Positions 1 to 9,312 of a DNA stretch of 44,822 bases are shown here, piece after piece. How positions within the stretch are numbered: the stretch's first letter is position 1; every line of letters begins with the position of its first letter. Source of the DNA: Parcubacteria group bacterium (lineage in GTDB: Bacteria > Patescibacteriota > Minisyncoccia > UBA6257 > UBA11618); contig CALQZH010000001.1 in NCBI GenBank assembly GCA_943349395.1, positions 19,275 through 64,096 on the forward strand. The letters are read 5' to 3'. Below the pieces are notes generated by a model, which had not been told where the DNA came from, ran no database searches, and saw nothing but the letters and a program-made list of their open reading frames with translations. Both the position numbers and the translations under genes were made by a program.

Positions 1-830
1 GCGCCGGTTCGTGCAGTACCAAAACCGTAAAAAAGCTCCAATGGCAACTGCTCGGGGAGACGCTTCGCTTGTTTCTTCGGCGCGGCATCCGCGAGGGCCG
101 CGGCATAGGCGCAGTAGTCGCATGAGGGTTTCGCCGCGGGAACGTCGTCGCCTGTGAGGCAGTCTTTCGCGGCCATAAGCGTCGGTTCTACCCACGCGTC
201 GTTTCCCCGGTATGGGATGAGCGTGATCGCGAATTCGAGCCGGGCATCGAACGCCGCCTTATCGGTCTTCCCGTTGCAGTACACGAAATAGCCGGTGTCG
301 GATACCGTGAGGCTATTCCGGCGCAGGAGCCACTGGTACGTTTCCATCTGCCGCTTGTATCCCGCGTGCCAGTCCTGGTCCAAGGCCGTTATATCCCCCG
401 CTTTCGCGGTCGCCTTGTAGTCGACGACGATGTGGTTGCCTGCGGAGTCCTGCCATAGGTCGTCGATCGCGCCGAACACATAGAAGTTTGTCGGGGCATG
501 GAGGCACCCGACGCCCGTGAAATTATGCCGCCACTCGGCAAGCTGTGCATGCGGCACGGGCCGGGCATCGACACAGTATTTTTCTATGAGCGGATGCTTC
601 GTGCCCGCCGCGCGGTGCGTATCGAATTCCTGCTTCAATAAATAATCTACGGCGGAGTTTAAGGAGAATGGGAAACCGGGCGGGCGGCCGACGCCGAGCC
701 TGCGATCGAAATAGAAACAGCGCGGGCATTCGATGAAGAGGTCGATCTTCGAGCGCGAGAGGCGGAAGGGTTCTTTCGATGAAGGGTCGTACAGGCCTTT
801 CGTTCGGCGGGCGGTATAATAATCGGACAT
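1..830 (-). CDS. PD-(D/E)XK nuclease superfamily protein (RecB/Cas4-like), 3' end cut by window edge
   Basis: Own translation of the minus strand from ATG at 830: MSDYYTARRTKGLYDPSSKEPFRLSRSKIDLFIECPRCFYFDRRLGVGRPPGF...FGAIDDLWQDSAGNHIVVDYKATAKAG...PSCDYCAYA. Open to the edge. Absent from the ORF track, presumably because it has no stop in the window. D...VVDYKAT and flanking Cys motifs fit the PDDEXK_1 pattern. Confidence 0.85.
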   Translation of the reverse strand, partial: MSDYYTARRTKGLYDPSSKEPFRLSRSKIDLFIECPRCFYFDRRLGVGRPPGFPFSLNSAVDYLLKQEFDTHRAAGTKHPLIEKYCVDARPVPHAQLAEWRHNFTGVGCLHAPTNFYVFGAIDDLWQDSAGNHIVVDYKATAKAGDITALDQDWHAGYKRQMETYQWLLRRNSLTVSDTGYFVYCNGKTDKAAFDARLEFAITLIPYRGNDAWVEPTLMAAKDCLTGDDVPAAKPSCDYCAYAAALADAAPKKQAKRLPEQLPLELFYGFGTARTG

Positions 831-890
831 AGTTAGAGCCTACCCCATACTCTCCTCGGCCGCGATAGGGACCGGGTTTGGGAAATGAGA

Positions 891-911
891 ACGGCCCGCT
901 TGGCGGGCCGT
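891..911 (-). terminator. GC-rich hairpin terminator (ACGGCCCGC/GCGGGCCGT)
   Basis: Inverted repeat immediately after the small minus-strand ORF at 927..1046. Confidence 0.5.
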
Positions 912-926
912 CGGATGCGTGCGGAA

Positions 927-1046
927 CTACTTCTTTTTCTCGGATGCGGGTTTCTCGCTCCGCGCATCGGCATCCTTCCACTCCCTGATGATCAGGAGCA
1001 GGGTCATCGTCGCGGCCTGTTCTTTCGTAAGGGTGACTATTCGCAT
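927..1046 (-). CDS. small 39-aa protein MRIVTLTKEQAATMTLLLIIREWKDADARSEKPASEKKK
   Basis: Own translation; ATG to TAG followed by a hairpin. Below the length cutoff of the ORF track. Confidence 0.45.
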   Translation of the reverse strand: MRIVTLTKEQAATMTLLLIIREWKDADARSEKPASEKKK

Positions 1047-1130
1047 ATGAGCCTTTCGGATTGGCGGAGGATGCGGGATCGGGAGGGGTGAGGGCTCTTA
1101 GAAGAGTATTCGAGGATATCGAATCGCGCA

Positions 1131-1172
1131 ATCAAAAGAGCGGCGGCCTGGATAGGCAGTCGCTCTTTTGAT
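1131..1172 (-). terminator. hairpin ATCAAAAGAGCG...CGCTCTTTTGAT
   Basis: 12-bp inverted repeat directly downstream of the minus-strand gene ending at 1179. Confidence 0.5.
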
Positions 1173-1178
1173 GATCTT

Positions 1179-1631
1179 CTATCTCCCTCCGTGTCCGCCG
1201 AATCGCCCGCCGCGTCCGAATCCGATTCCCATGCCCTTCCCCTTTCCGTCGGGCTTGGCCTTCTGGGCCTGCATGAATAGGAGTCGCTGGTCGGCTTGCG
1301 CCTGGGTGATCACGCCCGCCGTGACGAGCGCCTGTAGGCGCGTCTTCATGTTAGTCGCCTTCTGCGCCTTCATCTTCTCCGCGAGCTGCTCCTTCGTGAT
1401 AGCGTGTGCCGTGGCGACGTCGGCAATCGTCTTGCCCTGTGCCCACGCGGCCTTGATCTCGTCGACCGTGACGCCGAGGAGCGACGCTTCGCTCTGGAAC
1501 CTCGCCGCGAGGTCCGCGGGACTTCCGTCCATGCCGGGGCCGAATCCGTGCGCGGATGCGACGCTCGCGGCGAGCATGCCCGCGCCGACGAGGGACAGAA
1601 ACGAGTATATGAGCCTATTCTTCATATTCAT
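1179..1631 (-). CDS. secreted small protein with signal peptide and Gly/Arg-rich C-terminus
   Basis: MNMKNRLIYSFLSLVGAGMLAASVASAHG (signal peptide), internal DEIKAAWAQGKTIADVATAHAITKEQLAEKM repeat-type helices, C-term GFGRGGRFGGHGGR. Confidence 0.75.
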   Translation of the reverse strand: MNMKNRLIYSFLSLVGAGMLAASVASAHGFGPGMDGSPADLAARFQSEASLLGVTVDEIKAAWAQGKTIADVATAHAITKEQLAEKMKAQKATNMKTRLQALVTAGVITQAQADQRLLFMQAQKAKPDGKGKGMGIGFGRGGRFGGHGGR

Positions 1632-1715
1632 GGTGTATTTTCCGTTATCCGTTTGTATGCGCATGAGTGCGACTCGCCTCATGCATAGTGATACGGGGAA
1701 TGATGCGGATATATT

Positions 1716-2402
1716 TCAGAAGCCGGTCGGGCGCACGCCGCGGGCACGGAAGGCCGCCCCGTCGTCCGCGCCGAATGCGCTCACCGTATCGCCGATCTTC
1801 AAGAGGCCGTAGGCATCGGGGCGCGCATCGGGAACGATGAGTATGAGCGATGTGGCATTGCCCGCATCGAGGAGAACGAACCCGCCCGGGGCGAAGCTCT
1901 CGATCTCGCCATGGCGCACTTCGCGCAGGCGCTCGGCTCCGTAGCGGCGGTAGAAGGAGCCGCCGAACGGGAGATCGCCGCGCCGCGCCGCCTGGAAGGG
2001 CGCGCGATGCAGGGGCGCGGTCAGGGGCCCCGCGGCCATGGCGACCCCGACGATCGCGAGGAGCGAGTAGACGAGGGGCATGCGGTACGCGAATGCGTAG
2101 CGGCGTACGAGCGTCTCGAGTATCAGGATGAAGGCGAGGGAGAGCGCGATGAGCGCCCACGGAAGCGAGCGGAAGAGCGTGATCCATCCGCGCGAGCCGA
2201 AGAGCGGCGCGGACCATGCGCCGGTCTCGTGGAGCGAGAAGACGATGAATCCGGCGAGGTAGAGTACGGTAGAGAGCGCGATCGCGGCGCCTGCGGCGAA
2301 AAGGAGTCCTATGAGGACGAACTGCCAGCGGGGGCGCATGGAGGCGCGGCCACTCCGTATGGCTTCGAGTACCGTATTCCGTATGTCTCGTTCGTTATGC
2401 AT
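1716..2402 (-). CDS. multi-pass membrane protein, candidate anti-sigma partner of the adjacent ECF sigma factor
   Basis: 228-aa ORF with several hydrophobic helices; start overlaps the end of the sigma-factor ORF. Confidence 0.7.
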   Translation of the reverse strand: MHNERDIRNTVLEAIRSGRASMRPRWQFVLIGLLFAAGAAIALSTVLYLAGFIVFSLHETGAWSAPLFGSRGWITLFRSLPWALIALSLAFILILETLVRRYAFAYRMPLVYSLLAIVGVAMAAGPLTAPLHRAPFQAARRGDLPFGGSFYRRYGAERLREVRHGEIESFAPGGFVLLDAGNATSLILIVPDARPDAYGLLKIGDTVSAFGADDGAAFRARGVRPTGF

Positions 2403-2970
2403 AGGACAGTTTTTTCCGTTCCGCGAGCTTCCTCATGGCCGCCTTGCCGCGGGCGAGGCGCACCCCCACGGTCGAGACGGGTATTTGGAGCACGTCGGCG
2501 ATTTCGCCGTACGAGAGCTCCTCGTAATAATAGAGGACGAGCGGCTCGCGGTACTTGTCCCCCACCTCGTCGAGGCACTCGCCGAGCGACGCGATAAGCT
2601 CCTTCTCCTTCGCGGGACCGTCGGCGGTTTCAGGAGCGGCGAGATGCGGGAACAGGGCATCGAAGTCGAATACGGGGATCGAGAACTTCCCCGCGCGTTT
2701 CCTGATCTCGGTTATGAACTCGTTGTGCGCGATGCGGTAGATCCAGGGCGAGAACGCGCGCGATCCGTCGAAGCTCAGTATGTTCGTATACGCCTTCATG
2801 AAGATGTCTTGCAGGAGATCTCGCACGTCCTCGCGATCGCGGAGGAATTTCGTGCCGTAGCGCGCGAGCTTCGCCTGGTAGCGGTCGATCAGCGCGCCGA
2901 AGGCCGGGAGGTCGCCAGCCTGCGCCGCGCGCGCGAGATCCTCGTCAGTCCGGTCGGAATGCGGAGCCAT
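2395..2970 (-). CDS. ECF-type RNA polymerase sigma-70 factor
   Basis: DREDVRDLLQDIFMKAYTNILSFDGSRAFSPWIYRIAHNEFITEIRKR (region 2) and YREPLVLYYYEELSYGEIADVLQIPVSTVGVRLARGKAAMRK (region 4). Confidence 0.93.
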   Translation of the reverse strand: MAPHSDRTDEDLARAAQAGDLPAFGALIDRYQAKLARYGTKFLRDREDVRDLLQDIFMKAYTNILSFDGSRAFSPWIYRIAHNEFITEIRKRAGKFSIPVFDFDALFPHLAAPETADGPAKEKELIASLGECLDEVGDKYREPLVLYYYEELSYGEIADVLQIPVSTVGVRLARGKAAMRKLAERKKLSYA

Positions 2971-3000
2971 ATATATAGTACGGCCGGAAGCGCCGATATA

Positions 3001-3759
3001 TTACAAGAATGGCACGAAGGCGCTTACCCGCTTCTTGTAATCGGCAAAAGCGGGGTTCGCCTCCATCTTCTTCTCGAGCAGGGGGATGCCGGAGACCTTC
3101 GTTATGAGGATGGTTATGGCGATCGGGCCGATGATGGCGACTGATCCGTAGGGGGCGGACAGGGCGATGATCCAGAGACCCCACCACTGCGTCGCTTCGC
3201 CGAAATAATTGGGGTGGCGGGTGTAGCGCCATAAGCCGCTTTGCATGAGCGCGCCTCGGTTCGCGGGGTTTTGCATGAATGATGAGAGTTGCGCGTCGCC
3301 GATCGCCTCAAAGAGGAAGCCGATGATCCAGATCGCCGTCCCGATGAGATCGAGCGGCCCGAGCGGCGCCTGGGGGCTCGCATTGATGACGAGGATCGGC
3401 AAGGCGATGATGAAGAGGAGAATGCCTTGCAGGAGATATATCTGCGCATAGGAGCGCAGATAAAACCACGAGCCCCATGCGGCACGCCATTCACGGTAGC
3501 GATAATCTTCCTGCTTCCCGCGATTGCGGGTGTGGATATGCCAGGCGAGGCGCAGGCCCCACATGCTCACGAGAACCCCCGCAAGGATGCCACGCGTGCC
3601 GGGAGCATCGGAAATCAAGAAGGATATCCAGGCCATGAGCACGAATCCGAGCCCCCATGCCACGTCGGCAACGTCATTCCTCCGCATGGCGACCGATGCC
3701 AAGAACCACAGGCTCATATAGGCGAAGAGGACTGCGCCGAGGATCGCGAAATGATTCAC
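3001..3759 (-). CDS. DUF1295 family protein (steroid 5-alpha reductase-like membrane protein)
   Basis: GLRLAWHIHTRNRGKQEDYRYREWR...GLWRYTRHPNYFGEATQWWGLW...EKKMEANPAFADYKKRVSAFVPFL. Confidence 0.92.
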   Translation of the reverse strand: MNHFAILGAVLFAYMSLWFLASVAMRRNDVADVAWGLGFVLMAWISFLISDAPGTRGILAGVLVSMWGLRLAWHIHTRNRGKQEDYRYREWRAAWGSWFYLRSYAQIYLLQGILLFIIALPILVINASPQAPLGPLDLIGTAIWIIGFLFEAIGDAQLSSFMQNPANRGALMQSGLWRYTRHPNYFGEATQWWGLWIIALSAPYGSVAIIGPIAITILITKVSGIPLLEKKMEANPAFADYKKRVSAFVPFL

Positions 3760-4157
3760 AGTCCGATCCTATGCGCTAGGGAATATGCGATGAGGGAAAC
3801 GGCGGCAGAGAGGGCTGTCCCCCATGCCATGTCGACGATGGTCACGGGGATGGTCCAGCCTTTGGCGACCGCGAGATTCGTGAGGTCATAGGTTGCGTAG
3901 GAGACGAGGCCGAACAATGCGCCGGAAAAGACCGCGTGCGTAAGAGAGCTTTTTTCCATGGCCGGAGCTATCGCGAAGATCACGAGGCCTAGGACGAAAA
4001 GGAGGTAGAAGGCGATGGCTGCGGTCCAATTCACGCTCGTCTTCATGAGCGATCCGACCTGCCCGGCATAGAAGCCCTTGGCGAGGCTGAGCCAGGCCGC
4101 GTCGAGGACGAGGAAGGCGGGAAAGGCGATCGCGTAGAGCTTGATGAGCATATGCAT
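3756..4157 (-). CDS. DUF2177 family membrane protein
   Basis: MHMLIKLYAIAFPAFLVLDAAWLSLAKGFYAGQVG...LFGLVSYATYDLTNLAVAKGW...DMAWGTALSAAVSLIAY. Confidence 0.88.
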   Translation of the reverse strand: MHMLIKLYAIAFPAFLVLDAAWLSLAKGFYAGQVGSLMKTSVNWTAAIAFYLLFVLGLVIFAIAPAMEKSSLTHAVFSGALFGLVSYATYDLTNLAVAKGWTIPVTIVDMAWGTALSAAVSLIAYSLAHRIGL

Positions 4158-4159
4158 TT

Positions 4160-4927
4160 TTATATCACGGCGAGCCAGAAAACGCAGGCGACTAGGATGC
4201 GGTAGATGCCGAATGGGACGAGGGTGTTCGTGCGTATATGGCGCAGGAGGAATGAGACGGCGAGGAGGGCGACGATGAAGGAAGTGACGAATCCCGCGGC
4301 AAGCGGGGCGATGTCGCTCGGGGGAAAGAGCGCGTAGCTCTTCACGAGGTCGAGTCCGGTCGCGGCGAGCATGGTCGGCACGGCGAGCAGGAACGAGAAC
4401 TCGACGATCGACGCGCGCGGGATGCCGATCGCGAGGCCGCCGACCATCGTCGCGGCCGAGCGCGATACGCCGGGGACGACGGCGACGGATTGCGCGCAGC
4501 CGATCGCGAAGGCCTGCCGCGCCGAAATGTCCTTGACCGATCCGCGTGCCTCGCTCCCCCCTCCGGTCCATAGCTCGAAGGCGATAAGGAGCATGCCGCC
4601 GAGCGTAAGCGACGCGAGGACCACGGACGTGTTCCCGATGAGATACGTTTTAACGAGCTTGTATGCGAGGAGGCCCACGACGCCCGTAGGGATGAAGGCG
4701 ATCGCGACTTTTTTGAGAATCGCCACGTCGCGGAGCTTATCGTGATAGAGCGCGATGACCGCGAGGATCGCCCCGAGCTGGATCGCGATCTCGAAGCTCT
4801 TTACGAAGGGTGTCTGCGCGATGCGCAGGAGGTCGCTCGCGAGGATGAGATGTCCGGTCGAGGAGACGGGCAGGAATTCGGTGATGCCCTCGACGATGCC
4901 GAGGATGACGGCGTGGAAGATGCTCAT
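4160..4927 (-). CDS. uppP: undecaprenyl-diphosphate phosphatase
   Basis: MSIFHAVILGIVEGITEFLPVSSTGHLILASDLL and SVAVVPGVSRSAATMVGGLAIGIPR motifs. Confidence 0.96.
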   Translation of the reverse strand: MSIFHAVILGIVEGITEFLPVSSTGHLILASDLLRIAQTPFVKSFEIAIQLGAILAVIALYHDKLRDVAILKKVAIAFIPTGVVGLLAYKLVKTYLIGNTSVVLASLTLGGMLLIAFELWTGGGSEARGSVKDISARQAFAIGCAQSVAVVPGVSRSAATMVGGLAIGIPRASIVEFSFLLAVPTMLAATGLDLVKSYALFPPSDIAPLAAGFVTSFIVALLAVSFLLRHIRTNTLVPFGIYRILVACVFWLAVI

Positions 4928-4998
4928 GGCTAAAACTATACACATCCTCCTTCGCCAAGGCTATGGAGGATTCTTTTCGCCCGAGCGAAAAGAAAAAA

Positions 4999-5044
4999 GC
5001 CCCGCATGCCGCCTGTCCGATGTCGGACGGTCAGCATGCGGGGC
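4999..5044 (-). terminator. hairpin GCCCCGCATGC...GCATGCGGGGC with T-run on the minus strand
   Basis: Long inverted repeat followed by TTTTTT on the minus strand, downstream of the gene at 5061. Confidence 0.75.
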
Positions 5045-5060
5045 ACTGCGGAGTGGGCTG

Positions 5061-5900
5061 TCATTCCGCGGCGGGCTTGGGTTGCGCGAGCCTGTCGAGG
5101 ATGAATGTGAGGAGCGCGATGCAGTTCGGGATCTCGATTTCGAGAGTACCGAGTTCTGCTTGGTAGTCGACCGCGTCATAGCGGGTGAGATGCGCCGGAA
5201 GATGCTCCGTATAGGCCTCGTCGGCAGAGACGAGGCTGTTGAAGGGCGCGAGTGCGCGCTCGTCGGCCCGTTCGCGATAGGTCCGGACAACCATTGCGCG
5301 CGAATCGTCCGGCAGGGCGCCCTCGAGCTTGAGGATCTTGCGCGCAACATGGATGGGCGCTTCGATCATCTTCTGTAGGAACTTCGCTTGGTCCTCGAGT
5401 GAAAGATCTTGGAATCCGTACATCTCGTGGCGGAATTGCCCGATCTTGCGCGCGACATACTCGAAGGCTTCGTGGGCCCTGTCGCGTGTGCGATATGCGA
5501 AGAGGGGCATCGGGTTATTCCCTATCTCGCCGTTCCGGTAGAGCGCGGCATCATGCAGATGCTCGCCGAACGACAGGCTGATTCCGTGTCCGCCATTCCG
5601 GGCGAGGCTCGTCGGGATCGCGCGCATGTCGATCGGCGCGAATATCTCGGCAGCCTCGGCACGCATGGCGATCATGAACCGGTCCGCATCGCGAAACGAC
5701 GCATCGTCGAATACGAGAATGCCGTCGATGTCGCTGCGCGCGGTTGCGGTGCCGCTCGCGTACGAGCCGCACAGTATGCCTCCGCGAAAGCCATCCATTC
5801 TCTCGGCCGCCTTTCGGAACTGGGCGATGAAGTGAGTGACCCGTTGGGTCTCCGGAACATGTTTTAGGTGAATCTTTTCGCCGGTGAATACTCGGCCCAT
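5061..5900 (-). CDS. nucleotidyltransferase domain protein
   Basis: GGILCGSYASGTATARSDIDGILVFDD (GSxxxG...SDxD nucleotidyltransferase motif). Confidence 0.75.
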   Translation of the reverse strand: MGRVFTGEKIHLKHVPETQRVTHFIAQFRKAAERMDGFRGGILCGSYASGTATARSDIDGILVFDDASFRDADRFMIAMRAEAAEIFAPIDMRAIPTSLARNGGHGISLSFGEHLHDAALYRNGEIGNNPMPLFAYRTRDRAHEAFEYVARKIGQFRHEMYGFQDLSLEDQAKFLQKMIEAPIHVARKILKLEGALPDDSRAMVVRTYRERADERALAPFNSLVSADEAYTEHLPAHLTRYDAVDYQAELGTLEIEIPNCIALLTFILDRLAQPKPAAE

Positions 5901-5927
5901 CGAGGCCTCCATTTCTAGTGCGATGCC

Positions 5928-6704
5928 CTATGAGGAGCATCTTTGTTTGAGGACGAAGCGCGGGACGGTTCCCGCGGGAGTCGTGACAGGTTTCGTGAAT
6001 TCGGCGATCGGCATCCAGCGGAGGCCGAAGGTTCCGAAGGGCTCGCGCATGAAGACGAGGCGGTCCGTTTCGTCGTTGCTCCCCGCCTTGAGGGCGGTGC
6101 CTTCGACGAAGTAGAGTCCCCCTTCGCAATGCTCCCACATGCCGCGCACGACTTCGGTCGGGAGCGGCGGCTCGTCTGCCGTCATGTCCGTCGTGAGGAT
6201 GTCTTCGCATCCTAGGGCGAACTTCGTGAGGCAGGAGAGCATGAAACGCACTATGCTTTCGACGGGCGTGAGGGCCTTCGGATCGGCCGCGAATGCGATG
6301 CGGTCGAGCCTATTTCCCGCGAACGCATTGTTCTGCCCCTCGTGCATGAAGAGCGCGATGGCGTTCCATCGCCAGAAGGCGTTCGCGGTATGCCAGGCAT
6401 CGTCGCCTGTCCATTGCCAGAGGTCGCCCATGGGGAGCGCTGTCGCCCCCCATGCCCAGGTCTGCCAGGGCGTGGGCCCGGGCTGTGCCTGTGGGTTGGG
6501 AATGGCGGCGCATATCGTACCCTGAAGGCCGCGCGCTCCGGCGTGCTTGTGCGCGGCCTGCGCCGCGATACGCATGATCCGTATGTGGCGCACATACGGG
6601 TCGGTCGCCGTGACGAGGATGCCTCGCTTGGCGAGGTTCGGATACAGGAGGATGGGAGGAATCATTCGGAAGGTCTCCTCGAGAAGGTGTATGGGGTATG
6701 CCAA
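5928..6704 (-). CDS. hypothetical protein
   Basis: 258-aa uninterrupted ORF in the collinear minus-strand gene row. Confidence 0.65.
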   Translation of the reverse strand: MAYPIHLLEETFRMIPPILLYPNLAKRGILVTATDPYVRHIRIMRIAAQAAHKHAGARGLQGTICAAIPNPQAQPGPTPWQTWAWGATALPMGDLWQWTGDDAWHTANAFWRWNAIALFMHEGQNNAFAGNRLDRIAFAADPKALTPVESIVRFMLSCLTKFALGCEDILTTDMTADEPPLPTEVVRGMWEHCEGGLYFVEGTALKAGSNDETDRLVFMREPFGTFGLRWMPIAEFTKPVTTPAGTVPRFVLKQRCSS

Positions 6705-6774
6705 CGTGCCGATTGCAACGTATGCAAAATACGGTATTTAGTCCGATTTGGCAATCTTAGAGGACATGAAAAAA

Positions 6775-6800
6775 CCCGCACGTGAGGAGATCCGTGCGGG
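6775..6800 (-). terminator. hairpin CCCGCACG...CGTGCGGG with T-run
   Basis: Inverted repeat, T6 on the minus strand, downstream of the gene at 6918. Confidence 0.7.
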
Positions 6801-6917
6801 AGGGACAGGCGCCGGGCGCATGCCGATTAGGCGGATGCGGTAGAGTGCATCCGAGTTCGGCGTACGCGCCTTCGGGCCTGATTCTGCAAAGAGCTGGTCG
6901 CGCGGCACGGACCTTCC

Positions 6918-7508
6918 CTAGCGGATACCCGTGTCGATATCGACGGTGAGCCGGGCCTCGCCATGCTCGGGAACTATGACGGTCCGGGGCAGCGCGGCGC
7001 GGCACCCGAGTTCCGTGCAGGGGGAGAGCGTTGCCGCATAGGTGCCTGCGCGCAAGGCTGTGCGGAACGTGCCGTCGGAGGCGAGCGGCGCGTAGGCCGG
7101 CGGCAGGGAGGACGACTGCGGCGAGAATATCATCGTGCGGCCGAGATACGGGTTCGGCCGTCCGGCGGGACATGGCTCGACCGGGCACAGGGGGCCGATC
7201 GAAACCGTTCCTGAGACGATGCCGGATTCCCTGCCGGCGGGGCATGCCTTGAACGCGCACGAAGGCGGCATGCGCCCGACATATGAGCCGTCGGGGCATT
7301 GCATCGCGTCTTGCGTGCAGGCTATCGGCGCGGGCACGGGCGGGGGTGTCGGGGGGTAATACCACCGTACCCAGCGGGGGTTATGCCACGCGCTCGGCCA
7401 ATGGAAGGGGTTCCAGGTGCCCTGGTTCCACCATGCCCCGGCACCGAGCATCAGGGCCGCGACGCCGCAGGTACCGAGAGTCCTGAAGGATCCCTTGGAC
7501 GTGGTCAT
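6918..7508 (-). CDS. secreted/anchored hypothetical protein with Cys-rich CPDGSYVGRMPPSCAFKACP motif
   Basis: N-terminal hydrophobic segment, then CTQDAMQCPDGSYVGRMPPSCAFKACPAG. Confidence 0.7.
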   Translation of the reverse strand: MTTSKGSFRTLGTCGVAALMLGAGAWWNQGTWNPFHWPSAWHNPRWVRWYYPPTPPPVPAPIACTQDAMQCPDGSYVGRMPPSCAFKACPAGRESGIVSGTVSIGPLCPVEPCPAGRPNPYLGRTMIFSPQSSSLPPAYAPLASDGTFRTALRAGTYAATLSPCTELGCRAALPRTVIVPEHGEARLTVDIDTGIR

Positions 7509-7646
7509 CGCGCCATATTATTCGGGGATGAACATCATGATCCGGCGCATGACGCGGTGCATGAATTCGAGGATTGCTATTTCGGCTTTGATCATACTCA
7601 AGAAGCCGGACGTGCGCCCGATATCTTACGCGATGCCGGTTGCCGG

Positions 7647-8612
7647 TCAGCTCGCAATGTACTTCCGGTTGATGGCGAGCGAGGCGTAGCCGAGGCCGAT
7701 GAAGACGAAGCCGAGGATGACGAGGGAAATGGGCCACCCGAGGGAGTCGGCGAAGTATTCGCTCGTGATATAGGAAACGTGGGCAACGAGGAAGAGCGTG
7801 CTTATGATGAGGACCGTCTTGCTCTTTAGGAGGGTGGCGAGGTACAGGCAGGCGAAAACGATCGCGAAATAGAGGATTTGCCACCCGGTCGAATCGAATA
7901 CGCGGGAGAAGGCGGCGCCGAGGAGTCCGACGCTCCCGAAGAAATACAGGATGCCCGTAAGTCCCCTGTTCCAGCCGTCCCGGAACGCATGCCCGAGGCT
8001 TAAATAGCTCGCGCCTATCGCCATGGTAAGATAGGCGAAAATGTCCCAGTAATCGGAAGAGCGGGTGTCTGCGAGGATGGCGTTTGTCACGAGGTAGATG
8101 GATGCGGTGCCATTCGCGATGGCAAAAAGCGAAAGGACAGGGCTTTTATGAATGGCATTGAGGGCGAGATAGAACGTGAAGATGACGATGAAGGTGAGCG
8201 CGATGACCCACGGGTGATTGTCGCCGGTCGAAAGCTCGGACAAGGTCACGAGCGCTCCCCCGGGAACGAGCGCGCCGCCGATCGCGTGGAAGACATGGCC
8301 GATGGTCTCTTGTGGCCTCTCTTTGCGGAGCATCGAGCCGAGGGCCGTAATGAGGAGGCCGAGGCCGAGCGTGACGGAGACGCGGCCGAATGGCCCGATA
8401 TCATCCCATATTTGCGAAACGAAGATCACGATGCCGACGACGATGATCGCGGCACCCACGACATAGAGCATTTTCGTTACCGAAAAGTGCCGCGCGTTCC
8501 CCTCTTCCATCGACGCGTTTTGGGGGGCGAAGCGTGCCATGACGTCTTCGCGGCGCATCTCGCCGCTCGCGATCTTCGCCTCGATCTCCCGCAGCAGGTC
8601 TTCCTTGGTCAT
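7647..8612 (-). CDS. multi-pass membrane protein (DUF2157-like)
   Basis: MTKEDLLREIEAKIASGEMRREDVMARF cytosolic N-terminus followed by about 10 hydrophobic segments. Confidence 0.7.
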   Translation of the reverse strand: MTKEDLLREIEAKIASGEMRREDVMARFAPQNASMEEGNARHFSVTKMLYVVGAAIIVVGIVIFVSQIWDDIGPFGRVSVTLGLGLLITALGSMLRKERPQETIGHVFHAIGGALVPGGALVTLSELSTGDNHPWVIALTFIVIFTFYLALNAIHKSPVLSLFAIANGTASIYLVTNAILADTRSSDYWDIFAYLTMAIGASYLSLGHAFRDGWNRGLTGILYFFGSVGLLGAAFSRVFDSTGWQILYFAIVFACLYLATLLKSKTVLIISTLFLVAHVSYITSEYFADSLGWPISLVILGFVFIGLGYASLAINRKYIAS

Positions 8613-8616
8613 AGTT

Positions 8617-9207
8617 TTATTTGCCGCTCCGTCCGGGTAGGACCCACCCGATGAACTCGAAATTATTGCGGTAATAGTCTTGGTTGTTGGCATTGATAAG
8701 GTTGAGCTTCGCCTTACTCTTTCCCTTGGTGATGTAATGGCCATACGAGGAAGATCTGTCGCCGAACGGGAAGAATATTCCATGATCATTCCGGTCGTAA
8801 TGAGTCGAGACGGTTACGCCATCGGGCGACGTGAGGATACCGCTCAGGCTCATCGCCTGCGCCTCGCCAAGGGGTATCTCTCTACTCTCGTTCCTCTTCG
8901 TATCATGGAGCAAGATTCGGCCGGAGTAGGTTTCGGGGTATGCGGGCCTACCATTGGCATCTAGGTATTGGGCCAAATCGACGGGACGTATGGCGAGTCT
9001 CCCGTTTTCGACGGAGTACCTTTTTTGGAGATAGTCGTTGCAACGGTAGGAGTAATCCGTGCCGGTCCCGCATGTTGCATATATGAAGTCGTAATTAGTC
9101 GAAAGGAGGAAAGAGGGCAGATATGTAGAGATGGCGAACGCGGCTATGAGCGCGACCGGTAATATGAACGCGAGGAGCAATGCGAAGTTACGTTTGATGA
9201 AATCCAT
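8617..9207 (-). CDS. membrane-anchored hypothetical protein
   Basis: MDFIKRNFALLLAFILPVALIAAFAISTYLPSF N-terminal anchor; 196 aa. Confidence 0.65.
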   Translation of the reverse strand: MDFIKRNFALLLAFILPVALIAAFAISTYLPSFLLSTNYDFIYATCGTGTDYSYRCNDYLQKRYSVENGRLAIRPVDLAQYLDANGRPAYPETYSGRILLHDTKRNESREIPLGEAQAMSLSGILTSPDGVTVSTHYDRNDHGIFFPFGDRSSSYGHYITKGKSKAKLNLINANNQDYYRNNFEFIGWVLPGRSGK

Positions 9208-9257
9208 ATGGTTTGATCGTACTCCCGTCAGAACCTATCTCGCAATGCGCATGAAAA

Positions 9258-9293
9258 AACCGTCGGGAGGGGGCGAGCCCCCTCGGGACGGTT
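9258..9293 (-). terminator. rho-independent terminator AACCGTCSSGAGGGGGC.../...AACCGTC
   Basis: GC-rich hairpin plus T-run on the minus strand, after the sigma-factor fragment. Confidence 0.75.
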
Positions 9294-9312
9294 CGGATTG
9301 GTCCGGGTTCCC

